Source: Caballeronia sp. dw_19
Lineage (GTDB): Bacteria > Pseudomonadota > Gammaproteobacteria > Burkholderiales > Burkholderiaceae
Length of the DNA stretch: 64,000 nucleotides
Reading direction: 5' to 3'
Assembly: GCF_018449515.1 (NCBI RefSeq)
Contig: NZ_JAAVUQ010000016.1
Span: 118,297-182,296 of the forward strand
This document shows, piece by piece, positions 42,518-51,913 of this stretch (the stretch's first letter is position 1; each line of letters opens with the position of its first letter). The notes below the pieces were generated by a model. The model saw only the letters and a program-made list of their open reading frames with translations. It was not told where the DNA came from and searched no databases. The position numbers were made by a program, and so were the translations under genes.

Positions 42518-43245
42518 TGGGGGAAGGCCTTTTCGATGGCATCGAGCATTGACCACAAGATGTCGAGCTTGAACTGCAGTATTTCGAGCGCGCGTTCCTG
42601 CTGTCCACGGGTCTTGAAGTAATCGAGTGTGACCTGCAAGCCGTGTTCAACATCGCGTTGGGCGAGCGAGATACGCGAGCGGAAATACGTCAGTCCATCG
42701 GGTTCGATCCACGGATAACACGACGGCCACGTGGCAAGCCGGTCCTTGTGGATCTGGGGGGCAAAGATCTCGGTCAGGGACGAACACACCGCCTCCTGCC
42801 ACGGCGCGCGGCGCGCGAAGTTGACGTAGGCATCGACGGCGAATTTCACGCCCGGCGTCACGTGTTCGAGCGACCAGAGTTCGTCGCGTGAGAGACCCAC
42901 CGCGTCGCCCAGCCGGGCCCATGTCTCGATGCCGCCTTCGTCGTTGCCGTATCCGTCGTGATCGAGGATACGCAGCACCCAGCGCCGGCGGGTCTCGCGA
43001 TCGGGGCAGTTCGACATCACGGCCGCGTCCTTCAGCGGAATGTTGATCTGGTAATAAAAGCGGTTCGCGACCCAGCCGCGAATCTGGCCGCGTGAACAGC
43101 CGCCCTCGTTCATCTTCACGTTGAACGGATGATGAATGTGATATGCGGTGCCCTTCGCGCGAAGCTGGGCTTCGAACTCTTCGCGAGTCCAGGCTGTCGT
43201 GTGGTCTGTCGCGTGGTTGCTGGTCATCGGAGTGGGGCCGTTCAC
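42514..43245 (-). CDS. pqqC: PqqC, pyrroloquinoline-quinone synthase
   Basis: A 243-residue cofactorless oxidase that completes PQQ by ring closure and eight-electron oxidation. Signatures include YHIHHPFNVKMNEGG, WVANRFYYQINIPLKDAA, ILDHDGYG and YPWIEPDGLTYF. A perfect AGGAGG stands before the GTG start at 43245; ATG 43230 is also possible. It overlaps pqqD. Confidence 0.92.
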   Translation of the reverse strand: MNGPTPMTSNHATDHTTAWTREEFEAQLRAKGTAYHIHHPFNVKMNEGGCSRGQIRGWVANRFYYQINIPLKDAAVMSNCPDRETRRRWVLRILDHDGYGNDEGGIETWARLGDAVGLSRDELWSLEHVTPGVKFAVDAYVNFARRAPWQEAVCSSLTEIFAPQIHKDRLATWPSCYPWIEPDGLTYFRSRISLAQRDVEHGLQVTLDYFKTRGQQERALEILQFKLDILWSMLDAIEKAFPQ

Positions 43246-43268
43246 TTGCGTCCTCCTGTAAGCGTTGC

Positions 43269-44189
43269 TTAAAGTTCGAATGCCATCCCATCGAATGCAA
43301 CTTCAATGCCGTGTTCCGCGAGCCGTCGTCGTTCGGGACCGTCTTCAATCAGGATCGGATTCGTGTTGTTGATGTGGATGAGGACCTTGCGCACGCCGGC
43401 GCGTTCGATCGAATCAAGCACGTCGATCATGCCGCCCGTGCCGGTTTGCGCGAGATGGCCCATGTCGGCGGCGGTCTTTCTGGAGAGCCCGAGTTCGATC
43501 ATTTCGTCCGGCGTCCAGAGCGTGCCGTCGACCAGCAGCAAGTCGGCAGCATTCATCGCTTCGAGGACGTGCGGTTCCAGCGCACCAAGGCCCGGCGCAT
43601 AGAACGCACGTTTGCCCGAGTGTTCATCGATGAAAGTCAGCCCGATATTGTCGCCGCGTTGCGGCGCTTCGCGATGCGGCGAATAGGGTGGCGCCTTGCT
43701 CGAAAGCGGCAGCGCTTCAATGCGAATGCCCGGCAGCGCGGGAACCGCAAACGACGCGCCATCGAGTGGAATGGCATGGCGTTCGACGCCGCAGTAATGC
43801 GCGAGTATCGATACAACCGGCAAGCCCGTGCTCAGGTCGTGCAGGACGGCATCGGTGACGTAGAGCGGCAACGGGGTATCGCGTTCACGCAGCATCAGCA
43901 GGCCGGTCACGTGATCGATCTGCGCGTCGATGGTGACGACTGCTGCAATGCCGCTGTCACGCACGCGTCGCGCCGGCTGCAGTTCGGGATGGGCCGCGAT
44001 TTGCGCCAGCAGGTCCGGCGATGCATTAACCAGCAGCCAGTCCTGGCCGTTCGCGCTCACGGCAATGGACGACTGCGTGCGTCGCCGTGCCTTTAGCGTT
44101 CCATTGCGCACGCCATCGCAGTTACGGCAGTTGCAGTTCCATTGCGGAAAACCACCGCCCGCCGATGAACCGAGTACCTTGATTTTCAT
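43269..44189 (-). CDS. pqqB: PqqB, metallo-beta-lactamase-fold hydroxylase
   Basis: A 306-residue PqqB. The N-terminal KIKVLGSSAGGGFPQWNCNCRNC is diagnostic, and histidines of the metallo-beta-lactamase fold are in TIDAQIDHVTGLL and VLIHINNTNP. PqqB hydroxylates the crosslinked tyrosine of the PqqA-derived dipeptide. First gene of the pqqBCDE run; notably no pqqA precedes it, only cytochrome b561. Confidence 0.92.
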   Translation of the reverse strand: MKIKVLGSSAGGGFPQWNCNCRNCDGVRNGTLKARRRTQSSIAVSANGQDWLLVNASPDLLAQIAAHPELQPARRVRDSGIAAVVTIDAQIDHVTGLLMLRERDTPLPLYVTDAVLHDLSTGLPVVSILAHYCGVERHAIPLDGASFAVPALPGIRIEALPLSSKAPPYSPHREAPQRGDNIGLTFIDEHSGKRAFYAPGLGALEPHVLEAMNAADLLLVDGTLWTPDEMIELGLSRKTAADMGHLAQTGTGGMIDVLDSIERAGVRKVLIHINNTNPILIEDGPERRRLAEHGIEVAFDGMAFEL

Positions 44190-44238
44190 GCGGCGTGACG
44201 CTGGCGGCGTCCCTCTTTAAAAAGTCGGTGGAGCCTTG

Positions 44239-44805
44239 TCATGGCAACATCCTTTGCATCAGACGGTCGCGGTCTATTAACTGATGTTTGAGCGCACCGG
44301 CCACATGCAGCAGGATCAATCCGATCAGGATCCAGGCCGAGACCGTGTGCACCGTGAAGAAAATCTTTCTCAGGGCCGGGTCGTCCCAGCCCCACATTGG
44401 CAGCGGGATGCCCCAGAAGCGCGTGCCGAACTTGTTGAATGACGAGCCGACGTAACCCGTCAGCGGCATGACGATCATTGCCACGTATAAAAGACCCTGC
44501 GTCGTGCTCGCGGCGGCGCGTTGCCACGCTTGCATCGGAGGAAGCGGAGGCCGGCCTGCAACCAGGCGAACCACGATGCGAATCAGCACAAGCAGGAAAA
44601 CGGTCATCCCAAGCGACTTGTGGAAGTTGATCAGGCTCGACTTGAAAGCGAGGCCTTTCGGCAACCCGACCATATAGAGGCCAATGCCGAGCATGACGAT
44701 GATCGCCAGCCCGATCACCCAATGCAGCACGATTTGCGCGGGTGAATAACGCGCCACGCCGGCGCTTGCCTCGAGCGGCGCGGCGGATGAATGCGCGATG
44801 TTCAT
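44239..44805 (-). CDS. Cytochrome b561
   Basis: A 188-residue, four-helix bacterial cytochrome b561. Haem-ligand histidines are expected at VLHWVIGLA, NFHKSLGM, TVHTVSAW and LLHVAGALKHQ. It exchanges electrons with quinone in the inner membrane. An AGGAGG precedes ATG 44805. It lies between fhcC and pqqB, exactly where pqqA is usually found, and may pass electrons from a PQQ dehydrogenase or cytochrome c to the chain (inference). Confidence 0.85.
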   Translation of the reverse strand: MNIAHSSAAPLEASAGVARYSPAQIVLHWVIGLAIIVMLGIGLYMVGLPKGLAFKSSLINFHKSLGMTVFLLVLIRIVVRLVAGRPPLPPMQAWQRAAASTTQGLLYVAMIVMPLTGYVGSSFNKFGTRFWGIPLPMWGWDDPALRKIFFTVHTVSAWILIGLILLHVAGALKHQLIDRDRLMQRMLP

Positions 44806-44909
44806 GGTCGCCTCCTTCAGGTTGCGGTGTGGGCCGCTTGTCGGCTGCAGCTTATTCGTTGCTCAACGTCGTTCCTCAACGGGTTGCTCTACCCTACGCC
44901 GATTTGGTT

Positions 44910-45740
44910 TTATCCGACGAGTAGCACTTCCCCGCGTCCGTCCACTGCGAGATCACCGGTATACCGGCGCGGCAGCGAGCTGGCTTTCAGTGTCGAAAAG
45001 GGTGCCATCTCGGCGGCAAGCGAGCGCACGAGAAGCGACCAGAAGACATCGAATCCCTGGCCGCCTCCTGTGAATGTCGGCGGCAAACTGGCTGGCGCTT
45101 GAACCAGTAGCAGCGTGCCGCGCCGCATGCCGTAGCCGAAGTGCGGCCCGAGCTTCCCCGCGATGCCGATCGTGCCCGCCACGAGCCGGGATGCCGCGCA
45201 CTCGCCCGCGTCTCCGCCGACCAGCACGAGGCCGCGGCGCATGCGGTCGCCGAGCCGCGCGCCGGTGTTGCCGTGGATAGTCAGCGTGCCGCCGGTCATG
45301 CCTTCCATGTCGCCGGGCAGCGGCCCGGCAGTAAAGTCGCCACTGTTTGCGCCTACCGTCAGGCGGCCGCCGCTCATCTGGCAGCCGGTGAAGTCGCCGG
45401 TGTCGCCATCAATGCGCAATTCGCCGCCTGCCATGCGAAAGCCCGTGTGGTTGCCGCTGGAACCGTGGACATCGATACGGCCCTCGGCGAGATGCGCGCC
45501 CAGACGGTCGAGCCATGGCACATCGCCTTCGATCACGAGCGCCGCGCCATCTTCCGTACCGTCCCCTTCCGTACGCGAAATATCGAACAGGTCGCCGGCC
45601 GCGCAACGCTCGTTACCCGCCGGCAGCACGATGCGCCCGAGCTCAGCCACCGGAAGCGCGGCGAGCGCGGCAGGCAGCAGCCCGGCAGCATCCACACGAA
45701 ATCCGGGCGCACTCCTGAGCCGCAACAACGTTGTGCTCAT
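44910..45740 (-). CDS. fhcC: FhcC, formyltransferase/hydrolase complex subunit C
   Basis: A 276-residue right-handed beta-helix protein related to formylmethanofuran dehydrogenase subunit C. Its repeats of the kind GGELRIDGDTGDFTGCQMSGGRLTV, NSGDFT and GNTGARLGDRMRRG are the stacked turns. In methylotrophs FhcC binds with FhcD and FhcAB to convert formyl-H4MPT to formate. ATGA overlap with fhcD. Confidence 0.9.
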   Translation of the reverse strand: MSTTLLRLRSAPGFRVDAAGLLPAALAALPVAELGRIVLPAGNERCAAGDLFDISRTEGDGTEDGAALVIEGDVPWLDRLGAHLAEGRIDVHGSSGNHTGFRMAGGELRIDGDTGDFTGCQMSGGRLTVGANSGDFTAGPLPGDMEGMTGGTLTIHGNTGARLGDRMRRGLVLVGGDAGECAASRLVAGTIGIAGKLGPHFGYGMRRGTLLLVQAPASLPPTFTGGGQGFDVFWSLLVRSLAAEMAPFSTLKASSLPRRYTGDLAVDGRGEVLLVG

Positions 45741-46678
45741 GCGCGTCTCCCTTCAACGCCGGCCGCAAGCTCGCGAAGATGGAAGTGATAGGGGCCGAGT
45801 TTGCCGCCGTAGTTTCCCGCCGATATCCGCAGCACGCCACACGCTCGCCCAAGCCCGGCCGCGGCCGCGATCCCTGCCGTCATGGCCGCGCCGACGTCGC
45901 TGTCGGTCAGGCCGTCGATCACGATTTCGAGCACGCAGCCGACTTCGCTATCCAGTTCGCTTTTCGGCGACAAGCCGACGAGCGTCGGACAAAAGGCGTC
46001 GTTCGTCGATGCCGGTGCCGCAGCATATTTCGAGCCGACTTTGGAGCCTGAGCGCACGACTCCGCCGGGGAAGGGCATGATCACATTGGGCAAGCGGCGC
46101 ATCGCGTGAACCGCGCTTTCGGCCACTCGCAACGCCGCGTCGGTGTCGGTTGCGAGCAGCAACAAATTGCCGCCACCGACTGCCTTCACCGTGACAGTGC
46201 TTTCTTCGGCGACGAACTCGCCATCCATCACGGGCACGCGCCAGTAGCGCGTCTCGCCGAGCATCTTGCTGATCTGCCAGCCGTCGCCGAAGAAACGCAG
46301 GCTGCTGCCAAGCGGGGCGTTATCGGAGAGAGGCGCGCGGCTTGTCGCCGGATCGATACCGCTAAAGACCGCCGTAGTCGGGCAGGTCAGCACGCATTGC
46401 CCGACACGCCGCTCGACCTGCTTCGCCAGTTCTTTCGTCGATACCGCGAACAGCAGCACCGCGACGCCCGGCCGGCCGTCGGGCGTTTCATGCGGCCCGA
46501 GTTCGCGTTCGATCCCCGCTTCGCAACCGCAGCCGATGACCGATGTGGCGAAGCCCGTCAGCGACTGCGCCGCATGGCTCGCCCAGACCGGCGTGTGCGC
46601 GGTGATGACGAGCCGCGTCGCTTTCATCGGGAAGGCTTCCGCGAAGGTGTCGTCGATGAGGGTGTCGTTGATCTGCAT
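45737..46678 (-). CDS. fhcD: FhcD, formylmethanofuran:tetrahydromethanopterin formyltransferase
   Basis: A 313-residue Ftr-like subunit. IDDTFAEAFPMKATRLVITA at the N-terminus and TNDAFCPTL, GCVLEIVIDGL towards the C-terminus are family hallmarks. It moves the formyl group from formyl-H4MPT to methanofuran (or the bacterial analogue) in the FhcABCD complex. An upstream GTG at 46687 is an alternative start; the ATG fits homologues better. Confidence 0.9.
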   Translation of the reverse strand: MQINDTLIDDTFAEAFPMKATRLVITAHTPVWASHAAQSLTGFATSVIGCGCEAGIERELGPHETPDGRPGVAVLLFAVSTKELAKQVERRVGQCVLTCPTTAVFSGIDPATSRAPLSDNAPLGSSLRFFGDGWQISKMLGETRYWRVPVMDGEFVAEESTVTVKAVGGGNLLLLATDTDAALRVAESAVHAMRRLPNVIMPFPGGVVRSGSKVGSKYAAAPASTNDAFCPTLVGLSPKSELDSEVGCVLEIVIDGLTDSDVGAAMTAGIAAAAGLGRACGVLRISAGNYGGKLGPYHFHLRELAAGVEGRRA

Positions 46679-46690
46679 GGTGTTCACGTC

Positions 46691-48388
46691 TCACGCGCCG
46701 GCGCTCAGGCACGCAACCGGCAAGAGCCTGCCGCCGCGGCAGCAGGTGCAGATTTCGTCGTCACTGATGGCCGTGTGAACCGGGTTGCCGACCAGGTTTG
46801 CCGCGCTATACGCTCGCAAGGTCTTCTCGATCCCGCGATCAAAATCGGGCGACACGTAGTGGATGCCACCCGTGGGCGTGGCGACCAGCACGCCGTCGCG
46901 CGCGACCAGTTGCCCGTCCTTGAACACATACGCCGGCGATGTAAACATCCGTTCCTTGTCCACGTGATCCCGATACACCGCGATGTCCGCCGCCGCGCCT
47001 ACGCCCAGGTGGCCGCGATCCTTCAGGCCGAGCAAGCGCGCGGGACCCGCGCGCGTGATGATCGCAATGTCGTACAGCGAGAACTCGCGTGTGAGTTCCG
47101 GCAGCGCGCTCGCGACCTGCGCTTCGGGGTTCAGCTTCGCCAGTTGCTCGTCGCGAAAGCCCTTGTCCATCAGTAAGCGGATCAGGTGCGGATAACTCGT
47201 GAACGGTCCGCCGTTCGGGTGATCGGTGGTCATCGACACGCGCCAGGGGTCGTCGACAGTCAAGAAAATCTCGAGCCCGATGATCCATTGCAGTGCGTTC
47301 ACGTAGCTCTGCTCGCGGTATTTGAATGGCACGATTCCGCAGCCCGCGTCGCATTCGATGTCACCGACTATCCACTTCTTCGGCGTCGCAAGCGGCGCAT
47401 TCTTGAACTGCATCATGGTGTCGCCCGACGCTGTGACGGTCTGCCCGAAAATGATCTGGCCGACATCGATCGACACGTTTGGCCGCGCATTCACAGCGTC
47501 GGCAATCGCGTGCGCGCCCGATGAAAACTTGCGCGGTCCTTCCACGCCATAGCTATGAAACTGGATATGGGTCAGATGAATGGGCAGGCCGTCGGCGGCG
47601 TCCATGGTGGCGATCGTCGAGTCGATGTTGCCCGGCACGCCAAGGTTGCTCGCATGCACATGCAGCGGATGCGGCACGCCCAGTTCGGTCAGTGCGCGCG
47701 ACAACGTGCGCAGCACGTCGCGCGGCGTGATGCCGTAATGCACATGCGGCTCGTCCACGTTCAGCGAGCGCTGGTTGAACTTGAACGCGGAAATGCCGCC
47801 GGGATTGACCACCTTCACCCCGAGCGCCTTGCTTGCGTGCATCGTCCAGCCCACGTAATCGCGCAAGCGCTCGAAGCTGTCGCGTTCGGCGAGAAGCTGC
47901 AGGAACAGCTCGTCGTTGCCCAGCATCACGTACGCGCCGTGATCGATGATCGGCGTGTCGCCCATTTCCAGATGCGTGTGGCGCGCGTTGGACGGCATCA
48001 TCGCGGGCTCGAAGGCGGCCGTGTATCCCATCTCCGCGTATCGATAGCCGGTAGCGAGCGTGCCGGGCGCGCAAGTACCGCACGACGGCAGCCGCAAGTA
48101 GCGGCCGTTGATGGCTTGTTCTGGCGGTTCGCCACTTGCGCCGCTGCCGCGATGATCCTCCGGCAGCAGCAGGCGCGAGAGATTGGTCTTGCCCCCGCCA
48201 ATGTGCGAGTGCAGGTCGATACCGCCCGCCATCACGATCATGCCGGTCGCGTCGAATTCCTGATCGACGGGAGCGCCGGGATCGGCCGCGACAAGCCGGC
48301 CGTCGCGCATGGTCAGGTCGCGACGTTCGCCGTTGATGCCGTTGGCCGGATCGTAGAGCGTGCCGCCTTTTAGCCGCGTCAGGCTCAT
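46691..48388 (-). CDS. fhcA: FhcA, formylmethanofuran hydrolase subunit A
   Basis: A 565-residue amidohydrolase-fold subunit similar to FmdA/FwdA. The metal site shows GGIDLHSHIGGG (HxH), conserved histidines in HLTHIQFHSYG and an aspartate in MTTDHPNGG. It hydrolyses formyl-methanofuran to formate, ending the H4MPT route. It overlaps fhcB by ATGA and is followed closely by fhcD. The C-terminal CTCCRGG cysteine motif is an unusual tail feature. Confidence 0.92.
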   Translation of the reverse strand: MSLTRLKGGTLYDPANGINGERRDLTMRDGRLVAADPGAPVDQEFDATGMIVMAGGIDLHSHIGGGKTNLSRLLLPEDHRGSGASGEPPEQAINGRYLRLPSCGTCAPGTLATGYRYAEMGYTAAFEPAMMPSNARHTHLEMGDTPIIDHGAYVMLGNDELFLQLLAERDSFERLRDYVGWTMHASKALGVKVVNPGGISAFKFNQRSLNVDEPHVHYGITPRDVLRTLSRALTELGVPHPLHVHASNLGVPGNIDSTIATMDAADGLPIHLTHIQFHSYGVEGPRKFSSGAHAIADAVNARPNVSIDVGQIIFGQTVTASGDTMMQFKNAPLATPKKWIVGDIECDAGCGIVPFKYREQSYVNALQWIIGLEIFLTVDDPWRVSMTTDHPNGGPFTSYPHLIRLLMDKGFRDEQLAKLNPEAQVASALPELTREFSLYDIAIITRAGPARLLGLKDRGHLGVGAAADIAVYRDHVDKERMFTSPAYVFKDGQLVARDGVLVATPTGGIHYVSPDFDRGIEKTLRAYSAANLVGNPVHTAISDDEICTCCRGGRLLPVACLSAGA

Positions 48389-49785
48389 GGCGGGCTCCTC
48401 GAGTCGAGCAAGCCGGACAATCGTGCCGCGATGGCAGCGACCGTCGGTAGTGCCGACGCGCGTGCGGCGCTCAGTGGCGCGACCACCGAACCGTCAACGC
48501 GAAACAGGTGGCCGCCGCTATCTACGCCGGGTGTCGCCACAGCGATGAAAACGGTCGGCGCGGTGCGTGTGGCGAGCATCGATCGCATCGCGGGATGGCC
48601 GAGCACGATGGCCGGGACGTTATCGGCGAGACCGGGTGGCAGCGGCTCAGGCTGGAAGCTCGCGACCCATAACAGCGCATCGACCTCATGAGCCGACAGG
48701 AGCCGTTGCGTTCGGTAACGCTGCGGATCGTGATCGAGCTGGGGCTGATCAGCAAGGCGCGTGGACATCGACACGCGGGTACGCAGTGGCAACCCCGATA
48801 GCCACGTAACGGCCTGGTTGACGCTCAGCGCGCCATCGTCACCGCCAAGCGCGAGTGCACCGGCGCGCGTGGTCCCGTTCGCCGCCTTGACGATCCGGTT
48901 CACCGCTTCGATCAGCAACGCCGGATGCGGACCGGGCAATGCGGCCGGTTCATACACAACCACCGCATAACGTGCGGCGCTTACGCGCCCGGCCAGATCC
49001 GCAAGCGCGTGAGCGATGGCGTTGCCGTTGCCGGTGCCGTCGCGGATCGATGCCTCGGTGCGGCCTTGTGTCAGCGCGGACCAGATCGCCAGGATGTCAT
49101 ACGGATCGGCGTCCTTGAGGATTGAATGCGTGCTGGTGTTTTCAACGATATCCGCCGCGGGATCCACTTCGCAGCCCACGAATATCAGGTCGCGCGCGTG
49201 ATCCGTGCCACCCAGTGTGCGCTCGTAAAAACGTGGATAACGCAGCGATGGCTGGCAATCAAAAATGATCAGGAGGTCCGCGCGCGTATGCACTTCGGAG
49301 AGCGTAGTGAAAAACCCGCCACGGTCCTGCAAGGCGGCCGTCGATGCGGCCATGGCATCGCCGTGCAGATGATCGAGGATCGCGCCGCAGCCGGCCGCCA
49401 GCGGGTAGAGCGCGCGGGCACCCGCGACATCGGTCGCCAGTCCGCCAAAGAGCGGGCGGGATGCGCGTTTCAGGATATCGGCGGCGCGCTGCAGGGCCGA
49501 TTCCAGGTCGGCATCCTGATCATCGATAGCGGGCTGGCTTGCACCGGGCACACTGGACCACGTCAACGCGCGGGCGAGCCGCGGGCAATCGACATCGGGT
49601 GCATCGAGCGTGCCGTCGCCGTGCACGATGGTCGTGATGTCGTCGCAGAGCAGGGGACAGAACGGGCAGGTCCAGTCGCGCACGCCGGGCTCAGGCGAGG
49701 GCGCAGCAACGGACAGCGGCGATGAGGCCGCGGTGCGTACGCTTGGCTGAGCGACACTCGACGAAGGGGCGGACGAAAGATGCAT
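48385..49785 (-). CDS. fhcB: FhcB, formylmethanofuran dehydrogenase subunit B-like
   Basis: A 466-residue molybdopterin-oxidoreductase-fold subunit, the bacterial FmdB homologue of the formyltransferase/hydrolase complex. The N-terminal CPFCPLLCDD motif is typical of the family. In methylotrophs this subunit has lost dehydrogenase activity and supports the hydrolase. I start at ATG 49785; the frame is open to 49848. First gene of fhcBADC, with a 281-base gap upstream in which I see no gene. Confidence 0.88.
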   Translation of the reverse strand: MHLSSAPSSSVAQPSVRTAASSPLSVAAPSPEPGVRDWTCPFCPLLCDDITTIVHGDGTLDAPDVDCPRLARALTWSSVPGASQPAIDDQDADLESALQRAADILKRASRPLFGGLATDVAGARALYPLAAGCGAILDHLHGDAMAASTAALQDRGGFFTTLSEVHTRADLLIIFDCQPSLRYPRFYERTLGGTDHARDLIFVGCEVDPAADIVENTSTHSILKDADPYDILAIWSALTQGRTEASIRDGTGNGNAIAHALADLAGRVSAARYAVVVYEPAALPGPHPALLIEAVNRIVKAANGTTRAGALALGGDDGALSVNQAVTWLSGLPLRTRVSMSTRLADQPQLDHDPQRYRTQRLLSAHEVDALLWVASFQPEPLPPGLADNVPAIVLGHPAMRSMLATRTAPTVFIAVATPGVDSGGHLFRVDGSVVAPLSAARASALPTVAAIAARLSGLLDSRSPP

Positions 49786-50066
49786 GAAGCCATTAGTGCA
49801 AAGTCCATGCCGGTTTTCGAAGCGCAATGTCCGACGGCTGCACCGCAAGCGGGTCTCTGCGCAGATGCAGCGGGCATGGGGGACAGAGCGGGACTGCGCC
49901 CGCTCATTGCGCCGCAGCCATGTCCCTATGACCCCCGCTGCGCAGCACAGTATGTGCGCCGCTGGAACACACTGTCACCCGCTGCGCATGGCTATTACGG
50001 TTCCTTGCCAAACGATTACAGGCCAAGGCCCGACGTGCCGGTTGGCATGGATATTGTGTATTCGGC

Positions 50067-50858
50067 TCAGGGTTTGGCGGACGGAAGATCGAGCCGCCGG
50101 TCATGGAGGGCGGAGGCCACGAGCCACGCAGCGGCGCCGCTGTGGGCGGCGGCGGATAAGTCGGCGGCATGGCGGATACCGCCGGCGCCGATCAGCTCAC
50201 GATCACCGGCTTGCGCCCGAATGGCCGTGAAGGTGTCGAGGTCGGGGCCTTCATAGGAGCCCACGTGGTCGAGCGTCATGACGATCACGCGCGATGGCCA
50301 CCATGATGTGTCGGGTCCCGGCTGTCCTGCCGACGGCTCCGATATAAGCCGGCCGGCGCGGTGATCGAGTGAGAGCACGGGCGCAAGACCGGCGGCTTCG
50401 GCCTCGTGCAGGGCATGGGTAGTGTGCAGGGTCTCGGTGCCGAAGACGGGCACGAGCGTGGCGCGGTGAGGTGGCCGAATGCCATGGATACGACGGATAG
50501 AGTCAATGCGATCGAAGAACGTTTGCATCGAAGGGAAATCGGTGAAGCCCGCGTCGAGCCAGATTTCGACGTTGTGGCCGCACACTTGGTGAGGCGTCTG
50601 GTCGTGCCGGTCGAGCGCGTCAAGCAGCGCTGCAAGGTGGCCGGCGTGATCGCCTTGCTGCAGGATCGCGCCGAGGTCGGCGACGTAGAGCCTGCGGGCG
50701 CCGGTCGCGGCCAACAGCGCATGGGCGACGGCGAGCGGCTCGCTGGTCGCGCACAGTGAGGACTCGATCGGCCTGTAGCGGGCGCGCTCGCCACGCACCG
50801 CGCGTACCGCGAAGCCATCGAGCAGATCGAGTACTGGTATCACCTGCATCACCTGCAT
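50067..50858 (-). CDS. HisA-like protein of the H4MPT C1 gene set
   Basis: A 263-residue TIM-barrel protein resembling HisA (VIPVLDLLDGFAVRAVRGER, YVADLGAI, GAGGIRHAADL). HisA-like paralogues of unknown function recur in H4MPT gene clusters of methylotrophs, so a role in cofactor synthesis is more likely than histidine synthesis. Two overlapping starts (50858 and 50849, both ATGCAGGTG) are possible. Its start is only 11 bases from the divergent ATP-grasp gene. Confidence 0.75.
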   Translation of the reverse strand: MQVMQVIPVLDLLDGFAVRAVRGERARYRPIESSLCATSEPLAVAHALLAATGARRLYVADLGAILQQGDHAGHLAALLDALDRHDQTPHQVCGHNVEIWLDAGFTDFPSMQTFFDRIDSIRRIHGIRPPHRATLVPVFGTETLHTTHALHEAEAAGLAPVLSLDHRAGRLISEPSAGQPGPDTSWWPSRVIVMTLDHVGSYEGPDLDTFTAIRAQAGDRELIGAGGIRHAADLSAAAHSGAAAWLVASALHDRRLDLPSAKP

Positions 50859-50869
50859 GGAAGGGACCC

Positions 50870-51913
50870 TTGACCAAGTTATTCGTGTACGAGTATCTCA
50901 CCGGCGGCGGCATCGATCCGGCACTTGCCGGCGAGGCCAGTCTGCTCGATCTTAGCGCCCTCGTCGTGGAAGGCCGCGCGATGCGCGATGCGCTGGTGAA
51001 AGACCTCCTCGAACTCGACAGCGTGGAGGTGACGTTCGCCAGTTCGCGTTTCGAAACTGTCGATCCGTCGCGCAGCCATTGCAAGGCGCTGCCCGGCGAA
51101 TCGATCACGGCTTTTGTGGCGCGTGTCGCCCGGCAGCATGATCGGGCGTGGATCATAGCGCCCGAATGCGACGGCTTGCTGCTGCGTCTGCATGACTCCG
51201 TTGGCTCGGCGCGCTGGCTGGGATGCTCGAAGGAAGCCATCAGAATTGCGTCGAGCAAGAGCGCGACAGCGGCATGCATGGAAGCGCACGGGATTGCGGT
51301 GACGCCCGCGCTCGAACCCGGCGAGCTTGCTGATACCGGCAACCCGCGCGCGCGCTGGGTCGTGAAGCCCGACGACGGCGCGGGCGGTCTGGACACGTTC
51401 GTCTACGACGATTTCACCGATGCTTGCACCGAGTACGAGTCGCGCGCGGCGGCCGGCCGCAATCCCGTCCTTCAGGAATGGGTCGATGGCGAGCCGTTGA
51501 GCCTGTCGCTCGTTTGCGGCGAGCACGATGTGGAACTGGCCAGCATCAATCGACAGTTGATTGGCCTGCCCGGCGTGACCGCGCCGGGAAAGAAGGCGCA
51601 CGTGGTCGAGTTCAGCGGCGTGGAGGTCGATCAGATCGACCGGCACGGCGCGCAGGGGCGCGCACTCGACGCACTGGCGCGGCAGGTCGTGGCGGCGTTG
51701 CCTGGCTTGCGCGGATTCGTCGGGATCGATCTGGTGTGGCATTCGCAGAGAGGGCCGGTGGTGATCGAAGTCAATCCGCGGTTGACGGCGGCGTATGCGG
51801 GGTTGTCGGCGCGGCTCGGGCGCAACCTGGCCGGCGATCTGCTCAAGGCGCATGGCGTGCCGTACGAATGTGGCGCCAGTACGCACGCGTGTGCATCGGG
51901 AGCACGTTCATGA
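50870..51913 (+). CDS. mfnD: ATP-grasp ligase, MfnD-like (methanofuran side-chain)
   Basis: A 347-residue ATP-grasp protein beginning KLFVYEYLTGGG, with the lysine-containing RWVVKPDDGAGGLDT and the metal-binding VVIEVNPRLTAAYAGLS. In archaea, MfnD is an ATP-grasp tyramine-glutamate ligase of methanofuran synthesis; the neighbours mfnF-, mfnE- and mfnB-like genes make that the likely role. The start is TTG 50870 after GGAAGGG. ATGA overlap with the next gene. Confidence 0.65.
   Translation: MTKLFVYEYLTGGGIDPALAGEASLLDLSALVVEGRAMRDALVKDLLELDSVEVTFASSRFETVDPSRSHCKALPGESITAFVARVARQHDRAWIIAPECDGLLLRLHDSVGSARWLGCSKEAIRIASSKSATAACMEAHGIAVTPALEPGELADTGNPRARWVVKPDDGAGGLDTFVYDDFTDACTEYESRAAAGRNPVLQEWVDGEPLSLSLVCGEHDVELASINRQLIGLPGVTAPGKKAHVVEFSGVEVDQIDRHGAQGRALDALARQVVAALPGLRGFVGIDLVWHSQRGPVVIEVNPRLTAAYAGLSARLGRNLAGDLLKAHGVPYECGASTHACASGARS

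Noticed and set aside
49904..50170. Proline-rich minus-strand frame between fhcB and the HisA-like gene
   Set aside because: Composition is that of a shadow frame in GC-rich DNA, and it partly overlaps the HisA-like coding sequence.
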